Part shown: positions 52,030 through 61,072 of the stretch, piece by piece | Numbering within the stretch: the first letter of the stretch is position 1 | Layout of the letters: every line of letters begins with the position of its first letter | Notes under the pieces: generated by a model | What the model was told of the DNA's origin: nothing | Databases searched by the model: none | Seen by the model: only the letters and a program-made list of their open reading frames with translations | Position numbers and translations under genes: made by a program | From: a bacterium | GTDB taxonomy: Bacteria; Bacteroidota; Bacteroidia; Chitinophagales; Saprospiraceae | NCBI GenBank assembly: GCA_024742755.1 | Contig: JANSXW010000006.1 | Location: 22,578 to 86,577 of the forward strand | Direction of reading: 5' to 3' | DNA: 64,000 nucleotides

Positions 52030-52390
52030 GGTCCTCCTGTTTTTTGATCTTGTCGAGCAGGGCTTCCAGCTCTCCGTAGGAAACTTCCTCCTCCTGTACG
52101 AAATGAGATAACAACGCTTCGGCAGAACTTTCAAAGTAGGACGTCATCAGGTGCCGGAAGGCTTTGCTCCGGTACTCCTGCTTGCTTACTGCCGGGAAAT
52201 AACGATTGCTCTTGCCAAAGGCCTCGTGCCCGATAAACCCTTCGCCTTCCAGCTTGCGCACCATGGAAGAAACGGTGGTTACGGGAGGAGCCGGTGGGTC
52301 CAGTTCTGCAACAATTTCTTTCAGGAATGCCCGCTGCAGCTTCCAAAGGGCTTGCATGACGGCTTCTTCTTTTTCGTTTAATTGTCTCAT
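52016..52390 (-). CDS. BlaI/MecI/CopY-family repressor
   Basis: The protein has 124 residues from the ATG at 52390, which directly follows a promoter. The winged helix shows LNEKEEAVMQALWKLQRAFLKEIVAEL and VTTVSSMVRKLEGEGFIGHEAFGKSNRYFPAVSKQEYRS, the standard BlaI pattern, and a helical dimerisation tail follows. BlaI proteins bind inverted repeats over the promoters of their own gene and targets; two such repeats lie upstream. The membrane peptidase overlapping its 3' end would inactivate it. Targets beyond this operon are unknown. Confidence 0.93.
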   Translation of the reverse strand: MRQLNEKEEAVMQALWKLQRAFLKEIVAELDPPAPPVTTVSSMVRKLEGEGFIGHEAFGKSNRYFPAVSKQEYRSKAFRHLMTSYFESSAEALLSHFVQEEEVSYGELEALLDKIKKQEDHDTQ

Positions 52391-52396
52391 GGGACA

Positions 52397-52425
52397 AGTA
52401 TACAACGAAATTTTCGTTATGTCAA
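52397..52425 (-). promoter_or_regulatory. blaI promoter, sigma-70-like, probably giving a leaderless mRNA
   Basis: On the minus strand TTGACA (52425-52420) and TATACT (52402-52397) are separated by exactly 17 bases. The -10 also reads TATACTTG, near the TAnnTTTG form. The repressor ATG begins seven bases after TATACT (52390), about where transcription should start, so the mRNA probably begins at AUG. The operator at 52404-52418 fills the spacer. Confidence 0.72.
52404..52418. promoter_or_regulatory. Operator 1 for the BlaI-like repressor
   Basis: AACGAAA-T-TTTCGTT, a perfect 15-base palindrome, sits between the -35 and -10 elements of the blaI promoter, so a bound dimer would block RNA polymerase. 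It matches the core of operator 2. Confidence 0.8.
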
Positions 52426-52441
52426 CTAAAAAGTCGTTTTT

Positions 52442-52460
52442 GTAACGAAAATTTCGTTAC
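52442..52460. promoter_or_regulatory. Operator 2 for the BlaI-like repressor
   Basis: GTAACGAAAATTTCGTTAC is a perfect 19-base palindrome. Its centre is 40 bases from that of operator 1, about four helix turns, so both dimers could lie on the same face of the DNA. It overlaps the stop codon (52457-52459) of the upstream minus-strand gene. Confidence 0.8.
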
Positions 52461-53149
52461 CTCTGGATTTGTTGCCGGATGTAAGCCTCCTGCCGCTCCT
52501 GAATATCAGCGTCCGGGGCGTAAGCCGTGATGCGGTAAGCATGGCCCTCCAGGTGAGCGACGGTAGCCGGGAAAGCCGGTGCAGTCCAGGGGGAAGCAGC
52601 AAGCCATTGCTCCAGGCGCTGTTGGGCATTTGGGCCCTCCAGCGTCACTTCGAAGGCAAACGGGGACAGTGCCGTTTTTTCCACCGACCGGTAAATGGCA
52701 GGTGCCTGAATCAGATGATAAGGCAGCACCAATAGCCCACCGTCTTCTCCGGTCAGCTGTGCGCTCCTGCCTCGCAGGTGCATGATTTTATAGGGCCGGC
52801 CTTGATAATTCAGGTAATCCCCGGGGCGCAGGTCTCCTTCCAGCCGCAGCAATAGCCCGGGGTAGAAATCCTTCCACCAGGACCAGCCCAGCACGGTCCC
52901 CAAAAGGATGATTGCCAGCGTGAAAACGGGGGAAGCCAATAACAGGCGGTAAAATGCAAAAACCGCCCACACCAGCCATAATGCGACACCAGCCCTCAAC
53001 AATAAGGCCTCCAGGCGCTGCCGCTGCCGGCGGCTCTTCACAAGAGGCAGCCCATAGGTTTTAAGTGCGTACAGCAGCGCGTGAAGCAACAAGGCCAGCA
53101 GGCCAAGCATGAGCACTAACCCCAGCGGCAAAGTTGATAATTGCATCAT
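52457..53149 (-). CDS. Small MscS-like membrane protein
   Basis: In this 230-residue protein, three hydrophobic helices lie in about residues 5-95. A beta domain follows with GDLRPGDYLNYQGRPYKIMHLRGRSAQLTGEDGG and LPYHLIQAPAIYRSVEK (given in part), which is the pattern of the MscS middle beta domain, and then a mixed C-terminal domain. MscS-type channels release solutes on swelling. Its ATG overlaps the stop of the giant transporter gene (ATGATG over TGA), so the two products are made together and probably work together in volume or ion control. Confidence 0.72.
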   Translation of the reverse strand: MMQLSTLPLGLVLMLGLLALLLHALLYALKTYGLPLVKSRRQRQRLEALLLRAGVALWLVWAVFAFYRLLLASPVFTLAIILLGTVLGWSWWKDFYPGLLLRLEGDLRPGDYLNYQGRPYKIMHLRGRSAQLTGEDGGLLVLPYHLIQAPAIYRSVEKTALSPFAFEVTLEGPNAQQRLEQWLAASPWTAPAFPATVAHLEGHAYRITAYAPDADIQERQEAYIRQQIQR

Positions 53150-56100
53150 AGCATGCCTTTTTCAGTGAACAACTGCCCCAGGTAATAGCGGACCTCTGCC
53201 TTCAACTCCAGCACCTCCCGCTCGTGGGGCACCAAGAGCTGACTGCGCTGCAGTTCTTTGATCCGGCTCCCTGCCCAATCTGCTCCTTCTGATGCAAACA
53301 GGCGGGCAAAACGCCGGTGGGTCAGCGCCCGGTGCAAATACAGCTGCAGCAGGATAAAGTACCAGGCAGCATCGTCCAGAACCGGAAAATCCGGGCGGTG
53401 GATCGTGGTTGCCAACCTGTTCCGGCCCTGCGCCTCCGTTCTAAGATGAGCCAGCCACAGCCGCAACGCTATGCCGATATTCCCATCGCTTTGGCGGTGC
53501 AGCCGGCCAAACAACTGATCCCAGGTTTTCATGCGAACGGAATCTTCCGGGTGGTTGCCAATGTAAAGGGGCACGCCACCGGTCTTATGCCGGGCCCAAA
53601 CCGCAGCGCGCAAATGCTGAAGCGACAACGGCCGAAGGATGACCGTGGCAATCATGGCTTCATCCACCGGGCTCTGCGCCCGAAGCACCTGTAGGGTATT
53701 CAGGTTGCAACTCAGCAGGAAAACATGGCGCTTTCCAAAAGCCTGAACCATCTCCAGCAGTTGACCAAAAGCCTGACCCTGATCTGCCCCGCGCTGCCAC
53801 CACAGTTCAATATCTTCGAGCAAAAACACAGTGCCGGCCGGGCTTTCTTCCAGTAAAGCAGAAAGTGCCCCTCTTTTCCCGGTAGCCTGCTCAAAGGCTT
53901 TTTGCAGGGCCCGCGGAGAAGTGGCGCCGCCCTGAGGTGGGATGACCTTCAGGTAACTGCCTCCGAAAATTTGCCGGGTGGCGTATTCCAAAAAGTAACT
54001 CTTGCCACTCAAGGCTTCTCCGGTAACCAGAATGCCGCCACCGGGCCCCTGCTCCCGGTCCCGCAGAGCTTCCTTTACCTGCAACAACTCTGCGTCCCGG
54101 CTTTCTGAGCGGGTCCGCAGATTGAGGTGCTTACCTGAAAACAGCTGCCGGTAATAATAAGGATAGCCTTCCCGTACAGACTGAACCGGGCCAACGGCTT
54201 TGGCGAAAACCCGAAGCCGGTCCCGGTCACTGCGCAGGGCCTGCTCCCGGCGCTCTATGGCAGCCTGTGCCACATCTTCCTGCTTTTGAGCAGCGTAGTC
54301 CCGCAACCGGTCCCATTGCATCGTCACGCGCTCTTCCAGCTTGCGGCGCCAGGCAACAATACCGCGGCGGCGGCTTTCCTTGCGTACGTACTGCGACAGG
54401 GCCTCCGCCTGTGCGATGATGTGGTCAATGGTCAGGGCTGATTCTGTGGCCTCGAATTGTTCGTCCAGCTCTGCCTGAAATGCTGTGAATACGTCTGCCA
54501 CTTCCTGCTCCAGCTTTGCCAGTTGCCCTTCTGATTTATCCAGAATACTGGAAAGGGCCTCATAGCTTTCCGCATCCTCCGCAGCATCTACGCCGTAGTG
54601 GAGCAAACTCCCGATGTTGAAAATCTGCCCGCTCAGTGGGTTCAACTGCTGTCGCAGGCGGATGAGCTCGTTCTCCAGCGTTTGGGAAAACTGCGTATCG
54701 ACCAGGTAATCGGCAATTTCCAGCAGGGATAATTTTACAGGGGGCTGCCCTTTGGTCTGTAATTCCCTGAAGTCACGGCGTGTGGCCTGATCCATAAGCT
54801 CCACTTCAACCGGAAGGGGCGAGGTGATGCGCCCGGTTTGTTCCATGAACCGCCAGAGTACGGATTCTGTGTTGTCCATATCTTCTTCATCCCGCTGAAA
54901 AGGGGCCATCGTCAGCGCCTCGGTCGCACCCTTTTCCAATTGGGTTTTTAAAGTGTGGCAAGCTTGCCTGAGGCTTGCCATCTGTGCGGTCAGCCCGCCT
55001 ACGTAGACTTCGCCGAGGTCGTCCAGGACATCCGTTTTGCCGGAGCGTAGCAACAGCGCTGTGTGGGTTAGTTGCTGATTGACTTCGAAATTGCGGTGGA
55101 ACAACTGCTGATTGTTTCTCCATGAAGCGCTGAAGGCTTCAATGTCTTGTGCAGCTGCTTTGGCGGCTTTCCTGCCCCACTTTTGTTTTTCCTGTTTTAG
55201 CCATTTGCTCAGGTCTGCGGGCTGCTCCTGACGGCTGAGGGCGTTGCAAAGGGCGCGGTCTTCATTCCGGAGCCTGATCAGTGGTTTAGCCACCATGCCT
55301 TCCACCTGCTGCCTGAGCTGTTCAAAGCCTTCTTCCAGCTGAGCGGTGGCTTCTTCCAACTGGTCTGCCAGCGGCCGGTTGCCGTTGGGCTCCAGCTGTT
55401 GGTGAAGTTTGCGGGCCAATTGGCGGCTAGCCAGCATCAGCCGGGCATTCAGCTGCCCAAAGTCAAGTAGAACTTCCTGCAAGGCCATTTGATTCCGGCG
55501 GCGTGCCCATTTTAGAATGGGCCGCTTTAGCCTGACTTTTTTGGTGCGCCCGGAGCCGTTTTCCAGTTCAACACGCTGTGGCAAGGCTTCCAAAACCTGC
55601 TCGCACGAAGTGAGGTACTGCACCAGTGCTTCTGCGAGCAACTGCGACAGGCTCTCCAGTTCCTGCTGCCGGAAAGTAACGGAACGCCCGCGAAGCTCCT
55701 CCAAATGGCTGACCAGCATCGGGATGGAAAGGGCTTGGTGCTCCACGGCAGAACCGAAGAGTACCTTAAAAGCGGATTCCTGATCTGTTACCCATTGCTG
55801 ATAGTGTTGCTGCACCACCGCCAGTGCCCGGGCCGAAAGCTGGTCCATGGCCTTTTCCAGCCCTTCATCCAGTGCCTTCACCACCTCTGCCAGCTGACTT
55901 TCTTCGGGCATTTGCAGGTCATCCAGTGCCTGGCTCTTTCCGGGTTCGAAAATTTGCTTTTGCTCCAAATCTTTGAGGCCCAGCTCAGTCGTCTCAAAGG
56001 TAGACGATGCTTTGACCAGCAGGGTGGTGCCAATGAGCCCGACCAGTTCGTTGGTCTGTTTTACGAAAGTCGCTTCCGTACCGGTTTGAATGTTGGGAAT

Positions 56101-58137
56101 GCCGATGAAGATCAAATCTGCCTCTGCCGACATCGTCTTCATCAGGTCGTAGAAAGGCGTGCGGTCCAGGGCATTGTTCACGACCTTGATCTCAGCTTCC
56201 ACACGAAACTCATCCAGCAAGGCCTGAATGCGCTTCTCGATCATGCGCCGGTCCACATTAAAATCATTGACCAGCAGGACCCGGACGCGGGCATTGCGCC
56301 ACTCATTGGAGGCACCGATGAAGCGGGCCAGGTGCAGCATCAGCTCGGCATTATTGCTGATACCCCGCCACCACATATCAATTTGCTCCCGTTTTCGGAA
56401 GCCCCAGCGCTTGTCGTAGTCCAGGTACAGTACGTTATAGTCCAGGTCGATCAGCCGCTCGGTCATTTGGGCAAACCAGATGGGGTCCTGCGTATTTTTT
56501 GCCCAGCCCATGAGCACCGTATTCGGCTCGAGCCCGGAAAACCCAAAGGTGGTAGCTATGGTCTCAATGCCTTTGTACACGTTGCTGACTTCAATGCGCC
56601 GGCCGAATACGCCGTACTTTTGCAGGAGGTCATCGTTGACTTTCTGTTTGTGCTTGGGGAAGAGCACCTTGGATTGCCGGTTCTCCACCAAATCAAAGTT
56701 GGTCACCATACCGACCTGACCGGCCAGCGTCTTTCCAAATTCGATCAGATGAGGGCGCTGCTCAGAGCTGCCGCTAAAGAGCATGATGTTGGGCTTCCAG
56801 TTGCGTTTGTGGTCTTCGCTGACCTCCATGCGCTTGAGCCCCGATTTGACCACCGTCGACCAGACACTCTGCCAGACATCCCCGGTGCCCAGGCTGACCT
56901 GCCGGCGCTGCAACCAGAGAAACACCCCACCAATGACCACCAGCGCCGCCACCATAGCCAGCATATCGAGCTTGAACATCACCGCAAAGGTCGCCATGAA
57001 GCCCACCAGCCCTATCCATTTGCTTACGCGAAAAGATGGCTTGAAGTCGGAACTCGCCCAGCTTTCCAAAAAGAAGGCAATATTGATGAACCCATAGGCT
57101 GCCAGGTAAAACATGGAGACGATCCGGGCGATGAGGTCCAGTTCTCCAATCAGGATACCGCCCTCCGCAATCAGGATGGTGAGGATAAGCCCGTTGCGGG
57201 GCTCGTTGGCGGCCCCTACGCCTTTGGCAAAAACACGGGGCGTAATCCGGTCTAGCGACATGGCCTGCAAAATCCGGGGAGCCCCCAAAATGCCACCAAT
57301 GGCTGACGACAGCGTTGCGCCCCAGATACCGGCAATCACCGCCGGGGCCCAGACCGCGATTTTGCGCAGGATGTTGTAGTCCGACCGCAGCACTTCCAGG
57401 TCTACGTTGCTGTAAAGGAAAATGGCCAGCGCCAGGTACACCACGAAGCCCACAACGATGGCGGCAATCGTACCAGCGGGGATATCCCGCTTGGGGTCAG
57501 CCAAATCTCCGGACATCGCAATACCTGCCGTAAAGCCGGTCACCGCCGGGAAAAAGATGGCAAAAACCGTTTCCATAGGCACCGTATCGCTGACCAGGGA
57601 TTCCGGAATGGCGGCCTCGGCGGGGCTGCCCCCCATGAAAATGACCACCAGGGAAGCTACGATAGCAGCCAGAATGAAAAACTGCGTTTTAATGGCCACC
57701 GATGTGCTGATGAAGGCCAAAACCATCAGAAGGAACAGGAATAGACTCCCGGTGCTCCGCATCCCATTGATATCGGTACTCAGCCCCAGAAAAGCATTGA
57801 AGCTCTCGGCAAAGCCCACGAGGTACAGCGCAATGCTCAACGCCGTTCCCACAAATAAAGTCAGGCCAATCGCCCCGCCAATGGGCAGCCCCAGGCTGCG
57901 CGACAACACGTAGTACACTCCGCCCGCGCCTACTTTCTTATCCGTGGCAATAGAGGAGATGCTCAGGCCGGTACTAAAGGAGATTACGTGCGCAATGACA
58001 ACGATGATAACCGAGCCCCAGAGCCCGGCATTACCGACCACCCAGCCCATCCGCATGTACATGATCACACCCAGGATGGTCAGAATGGAAGGCGTAAACA
58101 CCCCATCAAAAGCCCGGAATTTCTTTTGTCTGCTCAT
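53146..58137 (-). CDS. Cation-chloride-cotransporter-like permease fused to coiled coil and P-loop ATPase
   Basis: The protein has 1663 residues from the ATG at 58137 (MSRQKKFRAFDGVFTPSILTILG). Residues about 1-430 form 12 helices of the APC/SLC12 type (GGVYYVLSRSLGLPIGGAIGL; FFPAVTGFTAGIAMSGDLADPKRDIP in part). Residues about 450-715 match the cytoplasmic SLC12-type C domain (KRNWKPNIMLFSG; EADLIFIGIP). About 720-1290 is long helical/coiled coil. A P-loop ATPase-like domain lies at about 1295-1480, with Walker A LVTGEALSGKS and Walker B VFLLEDIELWW. A winged-helix-like end follows. Ordinary SLC12 homologues end at about 750 residues. It shares a transcript with the MscS-like gene. Confidence 0.85.
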   Translation of the reverse strand: MSRQKKFRAFDGVFTPSILTILGVIMYMRMGWVVGNAGLWGSVIIVVIAHVISFSTGLSISSIATDKKVGAGGVYYVLSRSLGLPIGGAIGLTLFVGTALSIALYLVGFAESFNAFLGLSTDINGMRSTGSLFLFLLMVLAFISTSVAIKTQFFILAAIVASLVVIFMGGSPAEAAIPESLVSDTVPMETVFAIFFPAVTGFTAGIAMSGDLADPKRDIPAGTIAAIVVGFVVYLALAIFLYSNVDLEVLRSDYNILRKIAVWAPAVIAGIWGATLSSAIGGILGAPRILQAMSLDRITPRVFAKGVGAANEPRNGLILTILIAEGGILIGELDLIARIVSMFYLAAYGFINIAFFLESWASSDFKPSFRVSKWIGLVGFMATFAVMFKLDMLAMVAALVVIGGVFLWLQRRQVSLGTGDVWQSVWSTVVKSGLKRMEVSEDHKRNWKPNIMLFSGSSEQRPHLIEFGKTLAGQVGMVTNFDLVENRQSKVLFPKHKQKVNDDLLQKYGVFGRRIEVSNVYKGIETIATTFGFSGLEPNTVLMGWAKNTQDPIWFAQMTERLIDLDYNVLYLDYDKRWGFRKREQIDMWWRGISNNAELMLHLARFIGASNEWRNARVRVLLVNDFNVDRRMIEKRIQALLDEFRVEAEIKVVNNALDRTPFYDLMKTMSAEADLIFIGIPNIQTGTEATFVKQTNELVGLIGTTLLVKASSTFETTELGLKDLEQKQIFEPGKSQALDDLQMPEESQLAEVVKALDEGLEKAMDQLSARALAVVQQHYQQWVTDQESAFKVLFGSAVEHQALSIPMLVSHLEELRGRSVTFRQQELESLSQLLAEALVQYLTSCEQVLEALPQRVELENGSGRTKKVRLKRPILKWARRRNQMALQEVLLDFGQLNARLMLASRQLARKLHQQLEPNGNRPLADQLEEATAQLEEGFEQLRQQVEGMVAKPLIRLRNEDRALCNALSRQEQPADLSKWLKQEKQKWGRKAAKAAAQDIEAFSASWRNNQQLFHRNFEVNQQLTHTALLLRSGKTDVLDDLGEVYVGGLTAQMASLRQACHTLKTQLEKGATEALTMAPFQRDEEDMDNTESVLWRFMEQTGRITSPLPVEVELMDQATRRDFRELQTKGQPPVKLSLLEIADYLVDTQFSQTLENELIRLRQQLNPLSGQIFNIGSLLHYGVDAAEDAESYEALSSILDKSEGQLAKLEQEVADVFTAFQAELDEQFEATESALTIDHIIAQAEALSQYVRKESRRRGIVAWRRKLEERVTMQWDRLRDYAAQKQEDVAQAAIERREQALRSDRDRLRVFAKAVGPVQSVREGYPYYYRQLFSGKHLNLRTRSESRDAELLQVKEALRDREQGPGGGILVTGEALSGKSYFLEYATRQIFGGSYLKVIPPQGGATSPRALQKAFEQATGKRGALSALLEESPAGTVFLLEDIELWWQRGADQGQAFGQLLEMVQAFGKRHVFLLSCNLNTLQVLRAQSPVDEAMIATVILRPLSLQHLRAAVWARHKTGGVPLYIGNHPEDSVRMKTWDQLFGRLHRQSDGNIGIALRLWLAHLRTEAQGRNRLATTIHRPDFPVLDDAAWYFILLQLYLHRALTHRRFARLFASEGADWAGSRIKELQRSQLLVPHEREVLELKAEVRYYLGQLFTEKGML

Positions 58138-58261
58138 TGCTGCCGAAGGTAAGAAATCTGAGGCTACCGGGAAAATCCGTAATATTTCGGCCACGGAGAA
58201 AGTAAAAAGGGCTGAAAAGCGTTTACTGAGTATAATATTCTATCAGCAAGACTTGCCCTAC

Positions 58262-60790
58262 ATGCGACTGACTGCCCTGATCCTTTTGATATTGCCCATT
58301 CTGGCCTTTGCCCAATCCGGCCTGCCCGAAACCGAAGACCTTCAACAACAGCTGTCTGCACCAGATGCCGCGCCGGAAGAACGGGCCTGGGCCTACATTC
58401 AGCTCGCCCGGCAGCATCTTAGCCCGGATTGCCCCTGTTATCAGCCCGACTCCGCCTATCATTACCTGCGGGAAGGGCAACGGCAGTACCGCAAGCTCAG
58501 CAACCGGGAACTGCGCAAAGCCGGGCAACTGGGGTACGATGAGCAGCAGGTCAACCAGCTGAAACAGGATATCCGGGAAGAAGGGCTAAAGTACTATCAG
58601 ACCAAAGGCAGCAGTGCAGGTGTCGCTTATTACCTTGACAACTACGGGCGGCTGTCTCACGAACTGCGCACAGAGGGCACGAAACACTTCCTGGAACTCC
58701 GCTTCAGGGAACTGCAGGCCAGGAGTCAGTACGATAGCCTGAAGGCATTTGCGGAGACCTTCGCCCCCCAGCTCAAAGAATACCTGCCGTCCCTGCAGCC
58801 CCAGCTGGAACGCGCCGTGTTTGAGGCCTTCTTCACCACTCAGGACAGCACCAACCTCAACGACCTCTTCCGGCTGCTCCGCGACTTCCCCGATGCCGCG
58901 CCCCTGCTCGATGCCCCCATTAGCCGGGCACTTTCGGAATTCCCGCTGATTACAAAAACCGAAAGCATCCTCCGCGAGGCTGACCACCGGGACCTGCCCA
59001 AGACCGTACGGGTCATCTACCTGTACCACTACTTCACCGGCGACTGGGGCGACCTGATAGGGTTCCAGAACCGCTACCCATTTTATTCCGATAGCTTCAA
59101 CCTGAAACGGGCCGTAACCGTTGCTCAGCTAGCCCCCGACCTTGACCTCGGCTTCACAGACGACCGTAAGGATGCCTTTGAGCGTTACATTGAGCTTGGC
59201 GCGCCCACCCAGAAAGCCTACTTCGCCCTGCAGCATTACATCGCGCGGGATGTGGAAGCTCAAAACTGGGACCGCGCCCTTGCCAAAGTCGAACAGTTTG
59301 CCGGCTACTTTGGCGAAAAGGACGAGCGCATTCAGCAGTTGCAGCAAATCCTCCGGGCGCCCTCAGAAAGCATTGCGCCCCGCAGCCTGGGCGACACCCT
59401 CAACTCCATTGATGGGGAATACGCCCCCGTACTTAGCGCCGATGGGCAACGGATGTACTTTTGCCGCAACCGCGACGGGGACGAGGACATCTACTTTGCT
59501 GACCGCAGCCCAGCGGGTTGGAACTATCCGGAGCCTATCACGGCCCTCAATACCAAAAGCAGCCACGAAGCGCCCCTCAACATCTCTCCGGATGGCAACA
59601 CTCTCCTGATGTACGACGGTGGCGTGGTGGAATATACCGAACGTACCGTTGAGGGGTGGTCGCCCTCGGTGCCTTTCTTTCCGGAAGACCGCCGACCCGA
59701 CTGGCAGGGCATGTCGGCCATTACCGCTGATGGGGAAGCAGTCATCTTTGCTGCCCGCTCTATAGACTGCATTGGCGCGCGCAACGAGGACAATATCGAC
59801 TTATTCGTCGCCTACCGGCAGTCCGACGGACAATGGGGGCCGCCCATCAACCTGGGCACCACCCTCAATACCCCGTTTGAAGACCGCAGCCCTTTCCTCC
59901 ACCCCGATCAGCGCACCCTCTACTTTAGCTCCGATGGCCACGGTGGCTTTGGGGAGCTCGATGTCTTCGTCACCCGCCGGATTGGTGATGGATGGACAGA
60001 ATGGAGCCCCCCGGTCAATCTGGGCAAAGACATCAACGGACCTGGCTATGACTGGGGCTATCGCATCAGCACGGATGGGCGCACCGCCTATTTCTCCGGC
60101 TTTGAGCCCGGCTGGAAGGAAGAGCTGTATGAAATTGGCGTACCGGAGGCCCACCGCCCTATACCAGTTGCCACCATTACCGGCACCCTCACCCGGCAGT
60201 CCGGCGCACCAGCTGATGCCTTGCTCATAGTCAACGACCTCGAAACCGGGGAGGAAGTCGCGAGGGTGCACCCCGATCCGCAGACTGGCCAGTACTTTAT
60301 CACCCTGCCGGTGGGTCAGCGCTACAGCTATACCGTTACCGGCGAAGGCCTCTACCCTATCGGCAACCATATTGATCTGCGGGATGCCACGGGCACGCTG
60401 GAGAGAAAGGAAAACATCACCGTCCCCAGTATTTCCGAAGCCCGGGATGCCGGGCTTTCCCTGCCCCTCAAAAACCTCTTTTTCGAGACCGACAGCCATA
60501 CGATTGACCCCGCCTCCTACCCCGAGCTCAACCGGCTTGCCCAACTCGTGCAGGATTACGGCCTCACAGTGGAAATTGCCGGCCATACCGATAATCAGGG
60601 CGGGGCGGAATACAACAAAGCTCTTTCGCAACGACGCGCGGATGCCGCAAGAGCTTACCTACTGAAGCAAGGCTGTACCCCGGCTCAGGTGGAAGCTGCG
60701 GGCTATGGGTTGGAGGAGCCTCTTGAGGACAATGCCACGACTGAGGGCCGGGCGCAGAACCGGCGGGTGGAGATTCGGTTCCGGAAGTAA
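58262..60790 (+). CDS. PD40/OmpA-family outer-membrane-associated protein
   Basis: The protein has 842 residues from the ATG at 58262, where a signal peptide begins (LTALILLILPILAFAQ); the frame is open upstream, antisense to the transporter gene. An N-terminal helical TPR-like region (about 20-360) is followed by PD40/WD40-like beta repeats (about 370-630; SADGQRMYFCRNRDGDEDIYFAD; DQRTLYFSSDGHGGFGELDVFV, in part). A carboxypeptidase-like beta domain lies at about 640-730. The OmpA domain (about 745-842) contains NLFFETDSHTIDP, VEIAGHTDNQGGAEYN and RAQNRRVEIRFRK. Such proteins bind peptidoglycan and often assist T9SS or gliding complexes. Confidence 0.9.
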   Translation: MRLTALILLILPILAFAQSGLPETEDLQQQLSAPDAAPEERAWAYIQLARQHLSPDCPCYQPDSAYHYLREGQRQYRKLSNRELRKAGQLGYDEQQVNQLKQDIREEGLKYYQTKGSSAGVAYYLDNYGRLSHELRTEGTKHFLELRFRELQARSQYDSLKAFAETFAPQLKEYLPSLQPQLERAVFEAFFTTQDSTNLNDLFRLLRDFPDAAPLLDAPISRALSEFPLITKTESILREADHRDLPKTVRVIYLYHYFTGDWGDLIGFQNRYPFYSDSFNLKRAVTVAQLAPDLDLGFTDDRKDAFERYIELGAPTQKAYFALQHYIARDVEAQNWDRALAKVEQFAGYFGEKDERIQQLQQILRAPSESIAPRSLGDTLNSIDGEYAPVLSADGQRMYFCRNRDGDEDIYFADRSPAGWNYPEPITALNTKSSHEAPLNISPDGNTLLMYDGGVVEYTERTVEGWSPSVPFFPEDRRPDWQGMSAITADGEAVIFAARSIDCIGARNEDNIDLFVAYRQSDGQWGPPINLGTTLNTPFEDRSPFLHPDQRTLYFSSDGHGGFGELDVFVTRRIGDGWTEWSPPVNLGKDINGPGYDWGYRISTDGRTAYFSGFEPGWKEELYEIGVPEAHRPIPVATITGTLTRQSGAPADALLIVNDLETGEEVARVHPDPQTGQYFITLPVGQRYSYTVTGEGLYPIGNHIDLRDATGTLERKENITVPSISEARDAGLSLPLKNLFFETDSHTIDPASYPELNRLAQLVQDYGLTVEIAGHTDNQGGAEYNKALSQRRADAARAYLLKQGCTPAQVEAAGYGLEEPLEDNATTEGRAQNRRVEIRFRK

Positions 60791-60867
60791 TATTCGGGGA
60801 AAGGCTTGCTGTTCAAGTTAAGCGGTTGTGGTACACGAGCAAAGCGACTGATGAAATGAACACCCGC

Positions 60868-60995
60868 CTAATGCGAATCTAAAAACGATTTCACCGCCTC
60901 AATAAATTCCGCCGGCTTCTCCATCCAAGGCAAATGCCCCGCACCGGGCAAAACCACCAACTGACTATTGGGAATCAGCGCTGCGGCCCGCTCTC
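60868..60995 (-). pseudogene. C-terminal remnant of an alpha/beta hydrolase
   Basis: The minus strand encodes the last 42 residues of an alpha/beta hydrolase (ERAAALIPNSQLVVLPGAG, then HLPWMEKPAEF), ending FIEAVKSFLDSH and TAG at 60870-60868. Its first 92 bases (60995-60904) are identical to the same segment of the complete gene at 61872-62774, but the C-terminal tail differs. Upstream of 60995 the sequence is unrelated and has no start, so the gene is broken. Confidence 0.8.
60904..60995. repeat. 92-bp exact direct repeat, copy 1
   Basis: Identical to 61911-62002. It covers the C-terminal catalytic-His region of the hydrolase and flanks the small beta-barrel gene with the other copy. A perfect match with no synonymous changes indicates a recent duplication or gene conversion. 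Confidence 0.92.
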
Positions 60996-61072
60996 TGATG
61001 AGACAAAAGACTGAATACCAGCGAGGCTGCTGCTAAGGAATGACTTTGTCTGGTGAAAATTAGGCTCCTCCT

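Noticed and set aside
55705..57255. 516-codon plus-strand open frame
   Set aside because: It runs entirely antisense to the transporter gene, contains no domain or signal peptide, and reflects the high GC of the coding strand below it.
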